Source: a virus
Virus record (IMG/VR): IMGVR_UViG_3300013006_000086
Location: 1 to 32,231 of that record
DNA length: 32,231 nucleotides
Direction: 5' to 3' (one strand)
The first letter of the stretch is position 1, and every line of letters starts with the position of its first letter. The notes beneath the pieces were generated by a model that saw only the letters and a program-made list of their open reading frames with translations, made no database searches and was not told the DNA's origin. Shown here piece after piece: positions 1 through 6,508 of this stretch. Position numbers and translations under genes: made by a program.

Positions 1-1
1 C

Positions 2-226
<225 letters not shown>

Positions 227-227
227 C

Positions 228-1769
228 ATGGCAAACAAGAACATCGAGCAGTTCATTGCAACCTACGGTCCCGTTGCGCAACAGGTCAGCAAAGAGATCA
301 ACGTCGACCCCAATGTGCTGTTGAGCCAATGGGGCCTTGAGAGCCGTTGGGGTCAGACCGAGATGGCCAAGAAGCATCACAACTTGGGTGGCATCAAGGA
401 CTTCAGCGGCAGTGGTTTTGAGGCCAAAGACAACAAGACCGGCTCGGTGGACAAGTACGTCATGTTTGAGGACCCAGAGGTCTTTGGCATGTACTACGTT
501 GACCAGATCAAGCGGAACTTCCCCGGAGCCGTCAACGCAGGCCCGGACGTTGAAGCGTTTACGCGTGGGTTGGCCTCTGGCAAAAGGGGTTCGTACTTTG
601 AAATTTCACCGGAAGAATACGCACAATCCTTGACCAATGCTCAGTCCGCCTTACCGGAAAACAAGAAGCCACCGGCAAAAAGCGACGACGGTGACCTGCA
701 GCTTGGGCCCCCTCGATCGCGCCCTCAACCACCACCTGCAGACACGTCTGGCGCGGATCGGGCTGCCAAATTTTTGTTTGGCGGCATTGGTGCTGGCGTT
801 GGTTCCTTGGCTACAGGCAAAAGCGCATATGACGTCCAGCGAACGGCAACTCTTGCTAAACGCGCAGGCGCTGAGGAGGCCGCTCGGATCGCCGCGCAGC
901 GGGCTGCTACATCTCCCGCTGCCCCCCCGGGATCCCCAAGAGTTCAGGGATCCCCGGGAGTTCAGGGATCCCCGGGACAAAGCGTTATGCGCCAGCCGAT
1001 ACCGTCCGGAGGTCCAGACGCCGGTCGCTTGGCCGCCGGGCAGACAGGCACGATGCCCTACAACTATGCCAAAGCAGCGGGCTTGACTGACATTGAGGCC
1101 GCTCGGGCTCTGGACATGACCAAGCAGGCCGGTGGCGTCCACGACCTCACCACCCAGCGCCGAGAGGGGATGCAAAAAATCCAGCAGTTATTCCCGGGCG
1201 AAAAGTATGTTGAAAACCCACGGTTTGGCGGCCTGTTGACGCCTGACCAAGGCGGTGGCCGAGGCCCCCGAGCCAGCTATGTGTATCAAGGCCCGTCAGA
1301 ACTGCCACCCAATTTCCTTGCCGGTCCTGCCGCGCCTCCACCTGCCGGATCATTGGTTGAGTTGCCAAAGCCCGTGCCGATACCAACAACCCCGCCACCG
1401 CCTTCTTTTGGCGCAAAAGTAATGTCCGGGCTTGACACCGTCACAGACCTTTTCAAGGGCATGATGCGGCCTATAGCCACTGCGGTGGGTACGGTTAGCA
1501 AGTACGCTTTGCCGCCCGTTGCCGGGCTTTCTGCCGGGTTAGACATTGCCGACATAGCTCACGAGTACAACAAGCCAGCAGGCCAGCGAGACCTTACCAA
1601 AATGGGTCTCAAAGCGGCAAGTGCCCTCGGCGGTGGCCTGTCTATGTTCCCGCCCGCTGCGGTTGTTGGAGTCCCGTTGTCACTTGGGGCAACAGCCGTT
1701 CAAGCCTATCGAGACGACCCGGAGTATTTCAAGCAAAAAATGAAGGAGTACACCGGGTACTCCCCCTAA
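228..1769 (+). CDS. Glucosaminidase-domain peptidoglycan hydrolase / internal virion protein
   Basis: The first 130 residues of this 513-aa protein match the glucosaminidase (FlgJ/LytG-like) fold: a helix with LLSQWGLESRWGQT carrying the likely catalytic Glu, then a NLGGIK turn and a DPEVFGMYYVDQI helix. Such domains cut the glycan chains of peptidoglycan. A long Pro/Gly/Ala-rich section (about 135-400) follows, with an 18-bp repeat coding GSPGVQ. The last 110 residues hold hydrophobic Ala/Gly-rich helices that could contact membrane. This design suggests a virion-carried hydrolase that helps DNA cross the cell wall, rather than a simple cytoplasmic endolysin. ATG 228 was preferred over GTG 219 because GCAGGTGA lies six bases upstream of it. 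It may still be the main lysis enzyme; no holin is recognised nearby. Confidence 0.75.
   Translation: MANKNIEQFIATYGPVAQQVSKEINVDPNVLLSQWGLESRWGQTEMAKKHHNLGGIKDFSGSGFEAKDNKTGSVDKYVMFEDPEVFGMYYVDQIKRNFPGAVNAGPDVEAFTRGLASGKRGSYFEISPEEYAQSLTNAQSALPENKKPPAKSDDGDLQLGPPRSRPQPPPADTSGADRAAKFLFGGIGAGVGSLATGKSAYDVQRTATLAKRAGAEEAARIAAQRAATSPAAPPGSPRVQGSPGVQGSPGQSVMRQPIPSGGPDAGRLAAGQTGTMPYNYAKAAGLTDIEAARALDMTKQAGGVHDLTTQRREGMQKIQQLFPGEKYVENPRFGGLLTPDQGGGRGPRASYVYQGPSELPPNFLAGPAAPPPAGSLVELPKPVPIPTTPPPPSFGAKVMSGLDTVTDLFKGMMRPIATAVGTVSKYALPPVAGLSAGLDIADIAHEYNKPAGQRDLTKMGLKAASALGGGLSMFPPAAVVGVPLSLGATAVQAYRDDPEYFKQKMKEYTGYSP
929..977 (+). repeat. 18-bp tandem repeat, 2.7 copies
   Basis: Units start at 929, 947 and 965 and read GGGATCCCC(GG/AA)GAGTTCA. 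The second and third units are identical as far as the third goes. They code for a collagen-like Gly-Ser-Pro-X-Val-Gln repeat in the linker of the glucosaminidase protein. Confidence 0.8.
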
Positions 1770-1830
1770 TTCAAGCGGCCCTCCCCGCTTGGATTGCCGT
1801 GGCTTTGCCAGTTGCCTGCGGCATCTTCAA

Positions 1831-1864
1831 GCCCTCTTGGAAAAAATTCCAAGGGGGCCTTTTT
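1831..1864 (+). terminator. Rho-independent terminator
   Basis: A 12-bp stem (GCCCTCTTGGAA / TTCCAAGGGGGC, one T-G pair) with an AAAA loop is followed by five Ts. It sits between the glucosaminidase gene and the convergent minus-strand operon and should stop plus-strand transcription. A smaller hairpin (CAAGCGG / CCGCTTG, 1772-1791) precedes it. Confidence 0.85.
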
Positions 1865-2090
1865 AGGGGCGCTGGTTCTGCAAGGCGCTCGCCACTTCGC
1901 GGTTCATGTGAGCCACGATCGTGACGCAGCGCTTGTGCTCCTCGGCCGCGATCAGGGGGCGCAGTGTCAGCTCCAGCTTCTCGGCAAACTGCACAATGTC
2001 CACCTCATCAGCAATCAGCGGATCTGGCCGCTTCTCGTCGCTTTGGAAAAAGACTTGCTTGACCAGTTCTTCACTCAGATGCGATTCCAT
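1863..2090 (-). CDS. Hypothetical protein, last gene of the minus-strand operon
   Basis: This 75-aa acidic, helix-rich protein (MESHLSEELVKQVFF...) belongs to no family that I recognise. A good ribosome site (GAGGTAAAA) directly precedes its ATG. It starts seven bases after the exonuclease stop, so it is the last gene of the same transcript. It has no cysteine pair, membrane segment or obvious DNA-binding motif. Its final codons touch the T-tract of the opposing terminator, so the two transcripts meet tail to tail. A role as a small partner of the replication and recombination genes upstream is only a guess from position. Confidence 0.65.
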   Translation of the reverse strand: MESHLSEELVKQVFFQSDEKRPDPLIADEVDIVQFAEKLELTLRPLIAAEEHKRCVTIVAHMNREVASALQNQRP

Positions 2091-2097
2091 TTTTACC

Positions 2098-2868
2098 TCA
2101 CGAATGTTGATTTTTCAATTGCCAAAATTTCAAAAGCGAGCAGAACATCTCCCACCCGCGCTGCAGGTCCGCCTCATCCCACTGCTTGATGGCCACAAGG
2201 CCCGGGACGCTGCGCGAGACGAACACGTTTGAGCACCGGGCTTTAGGGATCCCAAGACCGACGCGGTAGGCCGCCAACTGCATCAAGTGGTCGTCGTAGG
2301 CGTCAACCTTGTCGGGGTCCGTGAACTCCTTGGTCTTGACGTCGGCCACGATGCCGTCCCCTTCGGTGCTGTGCAGGTCGCACTTGCCACCAAACCCATG
2401 GCTGTGACCGAAGGACCGCTCGGCAATCCAGCCCTGATGGCCATAGAGGGCGTCTAAAGCGGCCACAGTGCCCTTGACGTGGGCCTCGTGACGGGTAAGT
2501 ACCTCGCCCTCATAAAAGCCCTGTATTGAGGCGTGGATGTCCGTCCCGGCGTCCGCAGCCGCCCGGCCCTGCTCCTTGCTGTCGGACATGATCCGGTCGA
2601 TGTAGTCCTCCTCCGGCTCCTGCTCCCGACGCGGCAGGGTCAGCGCTGCCAGCAGCACCTGCTTCTGCAGCCATTGGATGAGCGCAGGCTTGGCCATCAC
2701 GTTCAGGATCGTGGTGACCGACGGCACAAGGTTCTCGGTTCGAGCGTCGCGGAGCGTGGTGTTGCGCTCCTTGCCGTTCTTACCCATCACCGTGTACCGG
2801 GGCACGCCGTCGCGGGTGTACCAGTGCGAAGATTCGCTTGCGCGAGGTTCTTTCGCTGTGATGGTCAT
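2098..2868 (-). CDS. PD-(D/E)XK family exonuclease
   Basis: This 256-aa protein has the layout of RecB/Cas4-like PD-(D/E)XK nucleases: a TDIH motif (His112), a Glu near 150, GGKCD with Asp164, and the catalytic ADVKTK with Asp176 and Lys178, followed by a helix with QLAAY. These residues bind the metal ions that cleave DNA. In phages such enzymes act in recombination, end resection and replication, often beside a single-stranded DNA-binding protein, as here. ATG 2868 was chosen because it overlaps the preceding stop (ATGA) and follows GCGAGGAGC; a longer reading from 2901 lacks such support. The N-terminal 60 residues, with a VPSVTTIL segment, are typical of phage members of this family. Confidence 0.85.
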   Translation of the reverse strand: MTITAKEPRASESSHWYTRDGVPRYTVMGKNGKERNTTLRDARTENLVPSVTTILNVMAKPALIQWLQKQVLLAALTLPRREQEPEEDYIDRIMSDSKEQGRAAADAGTDIHASIQGFYEGEVLTRHEAHVKGTVAALDALYGHQGWIAERSFGHSHGFGGKCDLHSTEGDGIVADVKTKEFTDPDKVDAYDDHLMQLAAYRVGLGIPKARCSNVFVSRSVPGLVAIKQWDEADLQRGWEMFCSLLKFWQLKNQHS

Positions 2869-3077
2869 TTGCTCCTCGCTTCCAGCATGGCGTCTGCCCA
2901 TTCAAAACAACTGTCGCAAATTTCATCAGCGGTAACGTTTTTTTCGCTTAAAGACAAAAACACTTCGGGCATAGATAACTGCGCCTGCATAGCCTTCGCC
3001 GCAAAGTAATCGCGCAGGGTCATTCCGAGGTAAAATGTTCCTACGGGGAACGCTGGATTTTCGTTATCTGTTGTCAT
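2865..3077 (-). CDS. Small conserved phage protein with TLRDYFAAKAM motif
   Basis: This 70-aa protein carries GMTLRDYFAAKAM, a segment found in many small phage and prophage proteins of unknown role. The second half is an acidic helix with two cysteines (CDSCFEWADAMLEAR). ATG 3077 follows GGAGAG and overlaps the stop of the upstream gene (ATGA); its own stop overlaps the exonuclease start the same way. This tight coupling places it in the replication operon. No enzymatic motif is visible. Confidence 0.75.
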   Translation of the reverse strand: MTTDNENPAFPVGTFYLGMTLRDYFAAKAMQAQLSMPEVFLSLSEKNVTADEICDSCFEWADAMLEARSK

Positions 3078-3358
3078 ATTGCTCTCCATACTCGTTGAAA
3101 ACGGCCGGTCTGGCCAACGGTTTCTTGCTCGGTGGGCTCCGCAAAACCTGCTTTTTGCAGGTCAGGGAGACGTCGCCAGATCTGATCCGGACGCAGCCTC
3201 AGACGGGCTGCAAGCTCCTCAAAGGTGCCCTCACCCTTCTTGAGCTCGCGGTAGATCTTGGCGCAAAGGTTGTCAGCAAATTCATCGACTCGAAGTGCAG
3301 CCCTCTTTGAGGTGCTTGGGTCTTCGAGCCGTGCCAGCTTACGTGGTTCGGTGTGCAT
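3074..3358 (-). CDS. Winged-helix-like small protein
   Basis: This is a 94-aa basic protein. Residues about 40-75 (GTFEELAARLRLRPDQIWRRLPDLQKAGFAE) read as a helix-turn-helix of the winged-helix type, where the second helix would lie in the DNA groove and GRFQRVWRA would be the wing. It may be a regulator or an accessory DNA-binding protein of the replication operon. It starts 18 bases after the single-stranded DNA-binding protein gene, with GGGGAAC as ribosome site. The fold is inferred from sequence pattern only. Confidence 0.7.
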   Translation of the reverse strand: MHTEPRKLARLEDPSTSKRAALRVDEFADNLCAKIYRELKKGEGTFEELAARLRLRPDQIWRRLPDLQKAGFAEPTEQETVGQTGRFQRVWRAI

Positions 3359-3376
3359 GCAAGTTCCCCGTTCTAA

Positions 3377-4024
3377 CTAAAAAGGGATGTCATCATCCAT
3401 ATCGTCAAACCCGCTTGACGGTCGCTCAGGGACCGGTTGCGGGGCAAGGCTTCGAGCACGCCACTCAGGGGAGGACGTGATCTTTTCCTTTAGGCCGTTG
3501 CCAAAGGTCTCAAACAGCTCCATGTCGGGGTTTGAGATGACAAACATGGCCAGCTTGTTGAACCCCTCTGGCATACCGGCCTTCTTGATTGCCATAGGCA
3601 CCGGGTTGATCGAAATGATGTTGGTGTACTCCTTGCCGTTTCCACCCAGCGCCTTGGACACGGTGATCATGGCCCACGCACCCAGTACGTTCTTGAGTTC
3701 AAAGCCCCGCAGCTCCTCCGGCGTAAAGTCCCGGCCGCGCCAAGCCTGCAGGTCCTTGCGCATCGTTGCCTTTTCGGCCAACGAAAGGGTGAAGTTTTTG
3801 CTGATGCTCATCGGCTCGCCCTTGGCTGTCAACAGTGGTTTGCCACTGTCGTCCTCACCGTGGACTTCGAACTGAAACATGACTTTCTGCAGGTGCTTTT
3901 CCTGCCCTTGGAACTCAGTCTTCTGGGTTCCCATGTCCACAATGCGGTAGCACCGTGCAAGGTGCATCCCGGGTGACACGGGGGTAAAGCTCCCGCCGCC
4001 GCTGTCTCTCGCTGTTAAGCTCAT
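3377..4024 (-). CDS. ssb: Single-stranded DNA-binding protein with canonical acidic C-tip
   Basis: The first 150 residues of this 215-aa protein fit an OB-fold-like phage replication protein (GMHLARCYRIVDMGTQ, KVMFQFEVHGED, NFTLSLAEKATMRKDLQAWRGRDFTPEEL). The end is GFDDMDDDIPF, nearly the same as the bacterial SSB C-terminal tip, which recruits host repair and replication proteins. It therefore likely coats single strands during replication and docks host partners. Its place beside an exonuclease supports a recombination or replication role. The stop of the 55-aa gene upstream overlaps its start. The body is not classical SSB-like, so the call rests on the family pattern plus the tail. Confidence 0.8.
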   Translation of the reverse strand: MSLTARDSGGGSFTPVSPGMHLARCYRIVDMGTQKTEFQGQEKHLQKVMFQFEVHGEDDSGKPLLTAKGEPMSISKNFTLSLAEKATMRKDLQAWRGRDFTPEELRGFELKNVLGAWAMITVSKALGGNGKEYTNIISINPVPMAIKKAGMPEGFNKLAMFVISNPDMELFETFGNGLKEKITSSPEWRARSLAPQPVPERPSSGFDDMDDDIPF

Positions 4025-4188
4025 TTGTCGCTCCTAGTTTCAAGTTTAAAAATAGACGCATTGGGCACGCCGCACTCTATGCAGATCATGTCCCAGTCGC
4101 CTTGGGTAGCAACGCCATCAACGGCCCGGCGAAGGGCAGCCTCAAGCATTTGCATTCTTTCGAGCATCAGCTCATGAAGTTCGTCCAT
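4021..4188 (-). CDS. Small hypothetical protein
   Basis: This 55-aa protein has an amphipathic N-terminal helix (MDELHELMLERMQMLEAALRRAV) and two cysteines in CIECG. ATG 4188 follows GAGGACTGAC; a TTG start five codons upstream is possible but weaker. The stop overlaps the start of the SSB gene (ATGA). No family is recognised. Confidence 0.65.
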   Translation of the reverse strand: MDELHELMLERMQMLEAALRRAVDGVATQGDWDMICIECGVPNASIFKLETRSDK

Positions 4189-4189
4189 G

Positions 4190-4258
4190 TCAGTCCTCGA
4201 CAAAGTAGTAAGCCAAGCCGATCAATACAAACACAAGCGCTATTAAGAAGGTTCGCAT
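4190..4258 (-). CDS. Tiny single-pass membrane peptide, first gene of the minus operon
   Basis: A 22-codon frame reads MRTFLIALVFVLIGLAYYFVED: one charged residue, a hydrophobic run long enough to span a membrane, then an acidic end. Its TGA lies one base before the next ATG, and it is the first frame after the minus-strand promoter. Both facts favour a real gene despite a weak ribosome site (GAAAGC). The role is unknown; small phage membrane peptides include superinfection and lysis modulators. Confidence 0.45.
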   Translation of the reverse strand: MRTFLIALVFVLIGLAYYFVED

Positions 4259-4285
4259 TGGTCGCTTTCAAGTTAAAGTAGAGCA

Positions 4286-4314
4286 ATCGTATCAAATTTA
4301 ATTTGAAGATACAA
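4286..4314 (-). promoter_or_regulatory. Sigma70-type promoter of the minus-strand operon
   Basis: Read on the minus strand, TTGTAT (4314-4309) and TACGAT (4291-4286) are separated by exactly 17 bases. Transcription would begin near 4279, just upstream of the first minus-strand gene. The spacer contains a perfect palindrome. Confidence 0.6.
4292..4306. promoter_or_regulatory. Palindromic operator candidate TCAAATT-T-AATTTGA
   Basis: This perfect inverted repeat of 7+7 bases around one central T lies inside the spacer of the minus-strand promoter. A dimeric repressor bound here would block that promoter. The best candidate is the Cro-like protein encoded at 4373, as in lambda-type control regions. 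Binding is not shown by sequence. Confidence 0.5.
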
Positions 4315-4319
4315 CCCCC

Positions 4320-4348
4320 TTGCAAAATATTTTTTTAATGTATATGAT
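4320..4348 (+). promoter_or_regulatory. Sigma70-type promoter of the rightward early genes
   Basis: TTGCAA (4320-4325) and TATGAT (4343-4348) are 17 bases apart, a close fit to consensus. Transcription would start near 4355, with AGGAG (4363) as the ribosome site of the regulator gene at 4373. It diverges from the minus-strand promoter. Confidence 0.65.
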
Positions 4349-4372
4349 GCAGTTAAACCAACAGGAGTTTGA

Positions 4373-4582
4373 ATGACACTGACTGAATTTTTTGAACCTA
4401 AGCCACGAGGGGCCAAAGCTGAGATGGCCAGAAAACTTGGCGTCAGCAAGACGTGGATGAGCCTTGTCATCAGCGGAAAAAAGCTGGCCAGCCCGGAGCT
4501 GAGCGCGGCCATTGAGCGCCAAACCAAGGGGCAGGTGACGCGCAAGATCCTCCGGCCGGACATTTTTGGAGCCCTGAAGTGA
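4373..4582 (+). CDS. Cro/YdaS-like helix-turn-helix regulator
   Basis: In this 69-aa protein, residues 14-45 (AKAEMARKLGVSKTWMSLVISGKKLASPELSAAIER) form a typical five-helix lambda-repressor-like core, with SKTWMSLVI as recognition helix. Such short proteins are Cro or YdaS-type DNA-binding regulators. It is the first gene behind the rightward promoter and lies beside the divergent promoter region, where a palindrome is available, so control of the early switch is the likely role. AGGAG lies five bases before its ATG. Its TGA overlaps the GTG start of the next gene. No cI-like partner with a protease domain is visible in the window. Confidence 0.8.
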   Translation: MTLTEFFEPKPRGAKAEMARKLGVSKTWMSLVISGKKLASPELSAAIERQTKGQVTRKILRPDIFGALK

Positions 4583-4899
4583 TCTGGTACAAGTTTCACA
4601 TCGGCGAGTACATCAGCCGGACGACGCACCTTGCCGATGCCGAGGACCTTGCCTACCGCCGCTTGCTGGACTGGTACTACATCAGCGAGAAGCCCCTGCC
4701 GCTTGACCTTGCTGCCGTAGTGCGACGAGTCAGGCTTGACGAAGACGTTGTCACGCCCGTTTTAACGGAGTTCTTTGAGCGGACGGACGCGGGCTACATC
4801 AATGCCCGGGCCGACAAGGAGATTGCCCGCTATAACGCAAGGGTCAAGGCAAACAGCCTGTCCGGTAAGCTGGGCGGTAGGCCAAAAAAGGTGATATGA
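4579..4899 (+). CDS. DUF1376 (YdaU-like) domain protein, short copy
   Basis: This 106-aa protein consists only of the DUF1376 domain: WYKFHIGEYISRTTHLADAEDLAYRRLLDWYY, EKPLP, then EFFERTDAGYINARADKEIARY. The family is found in phage replication modules, often taking the place of a replication initiator. It starts at GTG 4579 within the stop of the regulator (GTGA). It ends at GGRPKKVI, just where longer members continue with a linker and a C-terminal domain, so it is either a truncated duplicate or a stand-alone short form. The second copy begins 100 bases downstream and shares the same domain. Confidence 0.8.
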   Translation: MIWYKFHIGEYISRTTHLADAEDLAYRRLLDWYYISEKPLPLDLAAVVRRVRLDEDVVTPVLTEFFERTDAGYINARADKEIARYNARVKANSLSGKLGGRPKKVI

Positions 4900-4999
4900 T
4901 TTTTGAAACGCGGCTAAGTTGGGACTGATCCCCCGACTGAAAAGAGTTAACCCTTCTCCTGCCGTTGTTTCTTCTAAGGGTTTTTAAAAAGCGGAAGTC
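4900..4999 (+). other. Intergenic hairpins between the two DUF1376 genes
   Basis: The 100-base gap holds GGGA-CTGA-TCCC (4921-4932) and a wider inverted repeat, AACCCTT (4949-4955) with AAGGGTT (4976-4982), the latter followed by TTT. It could act as an attenuator or a weak terminator; no convincing promoter was seen. The ribosome site GCGGAAG for the next gene lies at its end. Confidence 0.35.
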
Positions 5000-5770
5000 A
5001 TGCACTACTACCAATTTAACATTGGTGACTATGTCAGTCACACTCGGCATTTGTCGCCCATCGAGGACATTGCCTACCGTCGCCTGCTCGACGCCTACTA
5101 CCTAAGTGAACGCCCGTTGAACAGCGGTGTAACGGCCGTTGCACGTCAGATCGGTTTGCGCGAGTACGAGCAAGAGGTGGGCATGGTGCTTCAAGAGTTT
5201 TTTGTTCTCGGCGAACATGGCTGGACAAGCGGTTGCGCCGACAAAGAAATTGCTCATTACAAAGCAAAAGTTGACCAAGCGTCCCGTGCTGGTAAGGCAT
5301 CCGCTGAACGCAGGTCTAACGCCCGTTCAACGGACGTTCCAACGGACGTTCAACCAACCAATAACCAAGAACCAATAACCAATAACCATAAACCAGTAGA
5401 TACCTATATTTGTCCACCTGACGGTGAACCTGTGGACAAGTTGCCTGATTGTCAACACCAAGCCGTGATTGACCTGTACCACCAGCAGTTGCCTACTCTG
5501 CGCCGGGTCGAGGTTTGGAACTCTGCCCGGCAGGGCTACCTGAGACAGCGCTGGCGCGAAGTGGCGGCGGAGCTAGGCAAAGAGAAGCCGATCGGCGGGG
5601 ATGCTGTCTTGGACTGGTTCAGTGACTTTTTTGGTCACATCCAGAAGTCCCGTTTTCTGGTCGGCAAGGTGTCCGGCAAAGACGGGCGTGCTTTTGCGGC
5701 CGATCTTGAGTGGATTTTGCGGCCGAGCAATTTTGCAAAAATCGTAGAAGGAAAATACCATGGCACTTAA
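5000..5770 (+). CDS. DUF1376 (YdaU-like) replication protein
   Basis: Residues 1-95 of this 256-aa protein are a full DUF1376 domain (YYQFNIGDYVSHTRHLSPIEDIAYRRLLDAYYLSE). A repetitive polar linker (about 110-130, TDVPTDVQPTNNQEPITNN) follows. The C-terminal domain reads AVIDLYHQQLPTLRRVEVWN, RQRWREV, FSDFFGHIQKSRFLVGK, FAADLEWILRPSNFAKIVEGKY. This tail is common in phage replication proteins that replace the lambda O type initiator, so origin recognition is the likely job. The linker DNA is itself made of direct repeats, like the iterons inside lambda O. The next gene overlaps its end by 11 bases. Confidence 0.8.
   Translation: MHYYQFNIGDYVSHTRHLSPIEDIAYRRLLDAYYLSERPLNSGVTAVARQIGLREYEQEVGMVLQEFFVLGEHGWTSGCADKEIAHYKAKVDQASRAGKASAERRSNARSTDVPTDVQPTNNQEPITNNHKPVDTYICPPDGEPVDKLPDCQHQAVIDLYHQQLPTLRRVEVWNSARQGYLRQRWREVAAELGKEKPIGGDAVLDWFSDFFGHIQKSRFLVGKVSGKDGRAFAADLEWILRPSNFAKIVEGKYHGT
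5328..5394 (+). repeat. Iteron-like repeats inside the DUF1376 gene, candidate replication origin
   Basis: Two perfect tandem 12-mers (CAACGGACGTTC at 5328-5339 and 5340-5351) are followed by an A/C-rich array. In it AATAACC occurs at 5360, 5374 and 5381, and the variant ATAAACC at 5388. The top strand lacks G almost entirely over 5352-5395. Repeats inside an initiator gene next to an AT-rich stretch are the hallmark of lambda-type origins. Confidence 0.5.
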
Positions 5771-6005
5771 TAATTTCAGAAAAGAAGAGCCCGTCCAAAA
5801 CGACGACAAGCTGTACTGCTCTCACCCGGGCTGCCCGAACCTTTGGTCCGTCCGGATGGAAGGGTCTCCAGCAAAGTGCAGCCACCACCATTGGGGTGCT
5901 AAGCCCAAGCACGAGGGCACCTCGACGTACAAGCAGTGGGCAGACCGTCAAACCCTGTCCAAGCCGGTGGCCGACTGGTACAACCAGTCTGACGAAAAGT
6001 GGTGA
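5760..6005 (+). CDS. Small protein with Cys/His zinc-binding pattern
   Basis: This 81-aa protein has Cys-Ser-His-Pro-Gly-Cys at 20-25 and Lys-Cys-Ser-His-His-His at 39-44, a spacing that could hold one zinc ion. AGAAGGAAAA precedes its ATG, which lies inside the end of the replication gene, so translation is coupled. Small zinc proteins at this position in phage replication modules often accompany the initiator, but the exact role is unknown. Confidence 0.7.
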   Translation: MALNNFRKEEPVQNDDKLYCSHPGCPNLWSVRMEGSPAKCSHHHWGAKPKHEGTSTYKQWADRQTLSKPVADWYNQSDEKW

Positions 6006-6007
6006 AC

Positions 6008-6250
6008 ATGAACTATTTTGACGCCCAAAAACTGCTTGACGAGGTAAAAGATGGACACGACCACCCCACCGCCGACATCACAATCGCACTTGGAATGGTT
6101 GGAGACATTGGCCCAAACCTACGCCGAAATGGCTCTGGCTGGTGGCGACCAAGCGCTGAAAGATGGCCGGAGGGGTTACCTGATACACCGGTTCAAGGAA
6201 CTGGAGCAGGATTTCCCCGGCATTACAGCAATTATTCACACCAAAATTAG
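6008..6250 (+). CDS. Overlapping frame with conserved-looking N-terminus
   Basis: The first 30 residues (MNYFDAQKLLDEVKDGHDHPTADITIALGM) resemble a family of very small phage proteins that open with an AQKLLDEV helix. Beyond about residue 37 the frame is Trp/Arg/Pro-rich and looks like the out-of-frame shadow of the gene at 6051. Either a short gene has lost its stop and now runs through its neighbour, or both frames are used. The ribosome site is weak. Listed because the start fills an otherwise empty gap after 6005. Confidence 0.4.
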   Translation: MNYFDAQKLLDEVKDGHDHPTADITIALGMVGDIGPNLRRNGSGWWRPSAERWPEGLPDTPVQGTGAGFPRHYSNYSHQN

Positions 6251-6263
6251 GGCAATGAAATGA
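6051..6263 (+). CDS. Small hypothetical protein
   Basis: This 70-aa protein has a plausible globular helix-rich pattern (HLEWLETLAQTYAEMALAGGDQALKDGRRGYLIHRFKELEQDFPGI). GAGGTAAAAG precedes its ATG, and its TGA overlaps the next start (ATGA), matching the style of this operon. The frame at 6008 overlaps nearly all of it. No family is recognised. Confidence 0.65.
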   Translation: MDTTTPPPTSQSHLEWLETLAQTYAEMALAGGDQALKDGRRGYLIHRFKELEQDFPGITAIIHTKIRAMK

Positions 6264-6508
6264 ACATTTTTGAGCAGGGCAAAACCCTTTTCACGCAGAA
6301 CGAATTCAATCAGGCACTGGCCGAGGCGAAGGCCGAGATCATGTCGGTTGCCGTCCACACAACCAAGCAGGCCATGTACCTCGAGCGCCGGGCCTGCGCC
6401 CAGATGCTGCTGGACATGGCTGACAACGAGGACGAGGGGGCTGTCTGCACGGCCCTGCGCAATGCCGCCGAGGAAATCATAAATCGCATCCCGGCGCAAC
6501 GGCAATGA
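6260..6508 (+). CDS. Small helical hypothetical protein
   Basis: This 82-aa protein is almost entirely helical by pattern (FNQALAEAKAEIMSVAVHTTKQAMYLERRACAQMLLDMADNEDEGAVCTALRNAAEEIINRI). It starts in the stop of the gene before and ends in the start of the RusA gene, so translation of all three is coupled. No motif points to a function. Confidence 0.7.
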   Translation: MNIFEQGKTLFTQNEFNQALAEAKAEIMSVAVHTTKQAMYLERRACAQMLLDMADNEDEGAVCTALRNAAEEIINRIPAQRQ

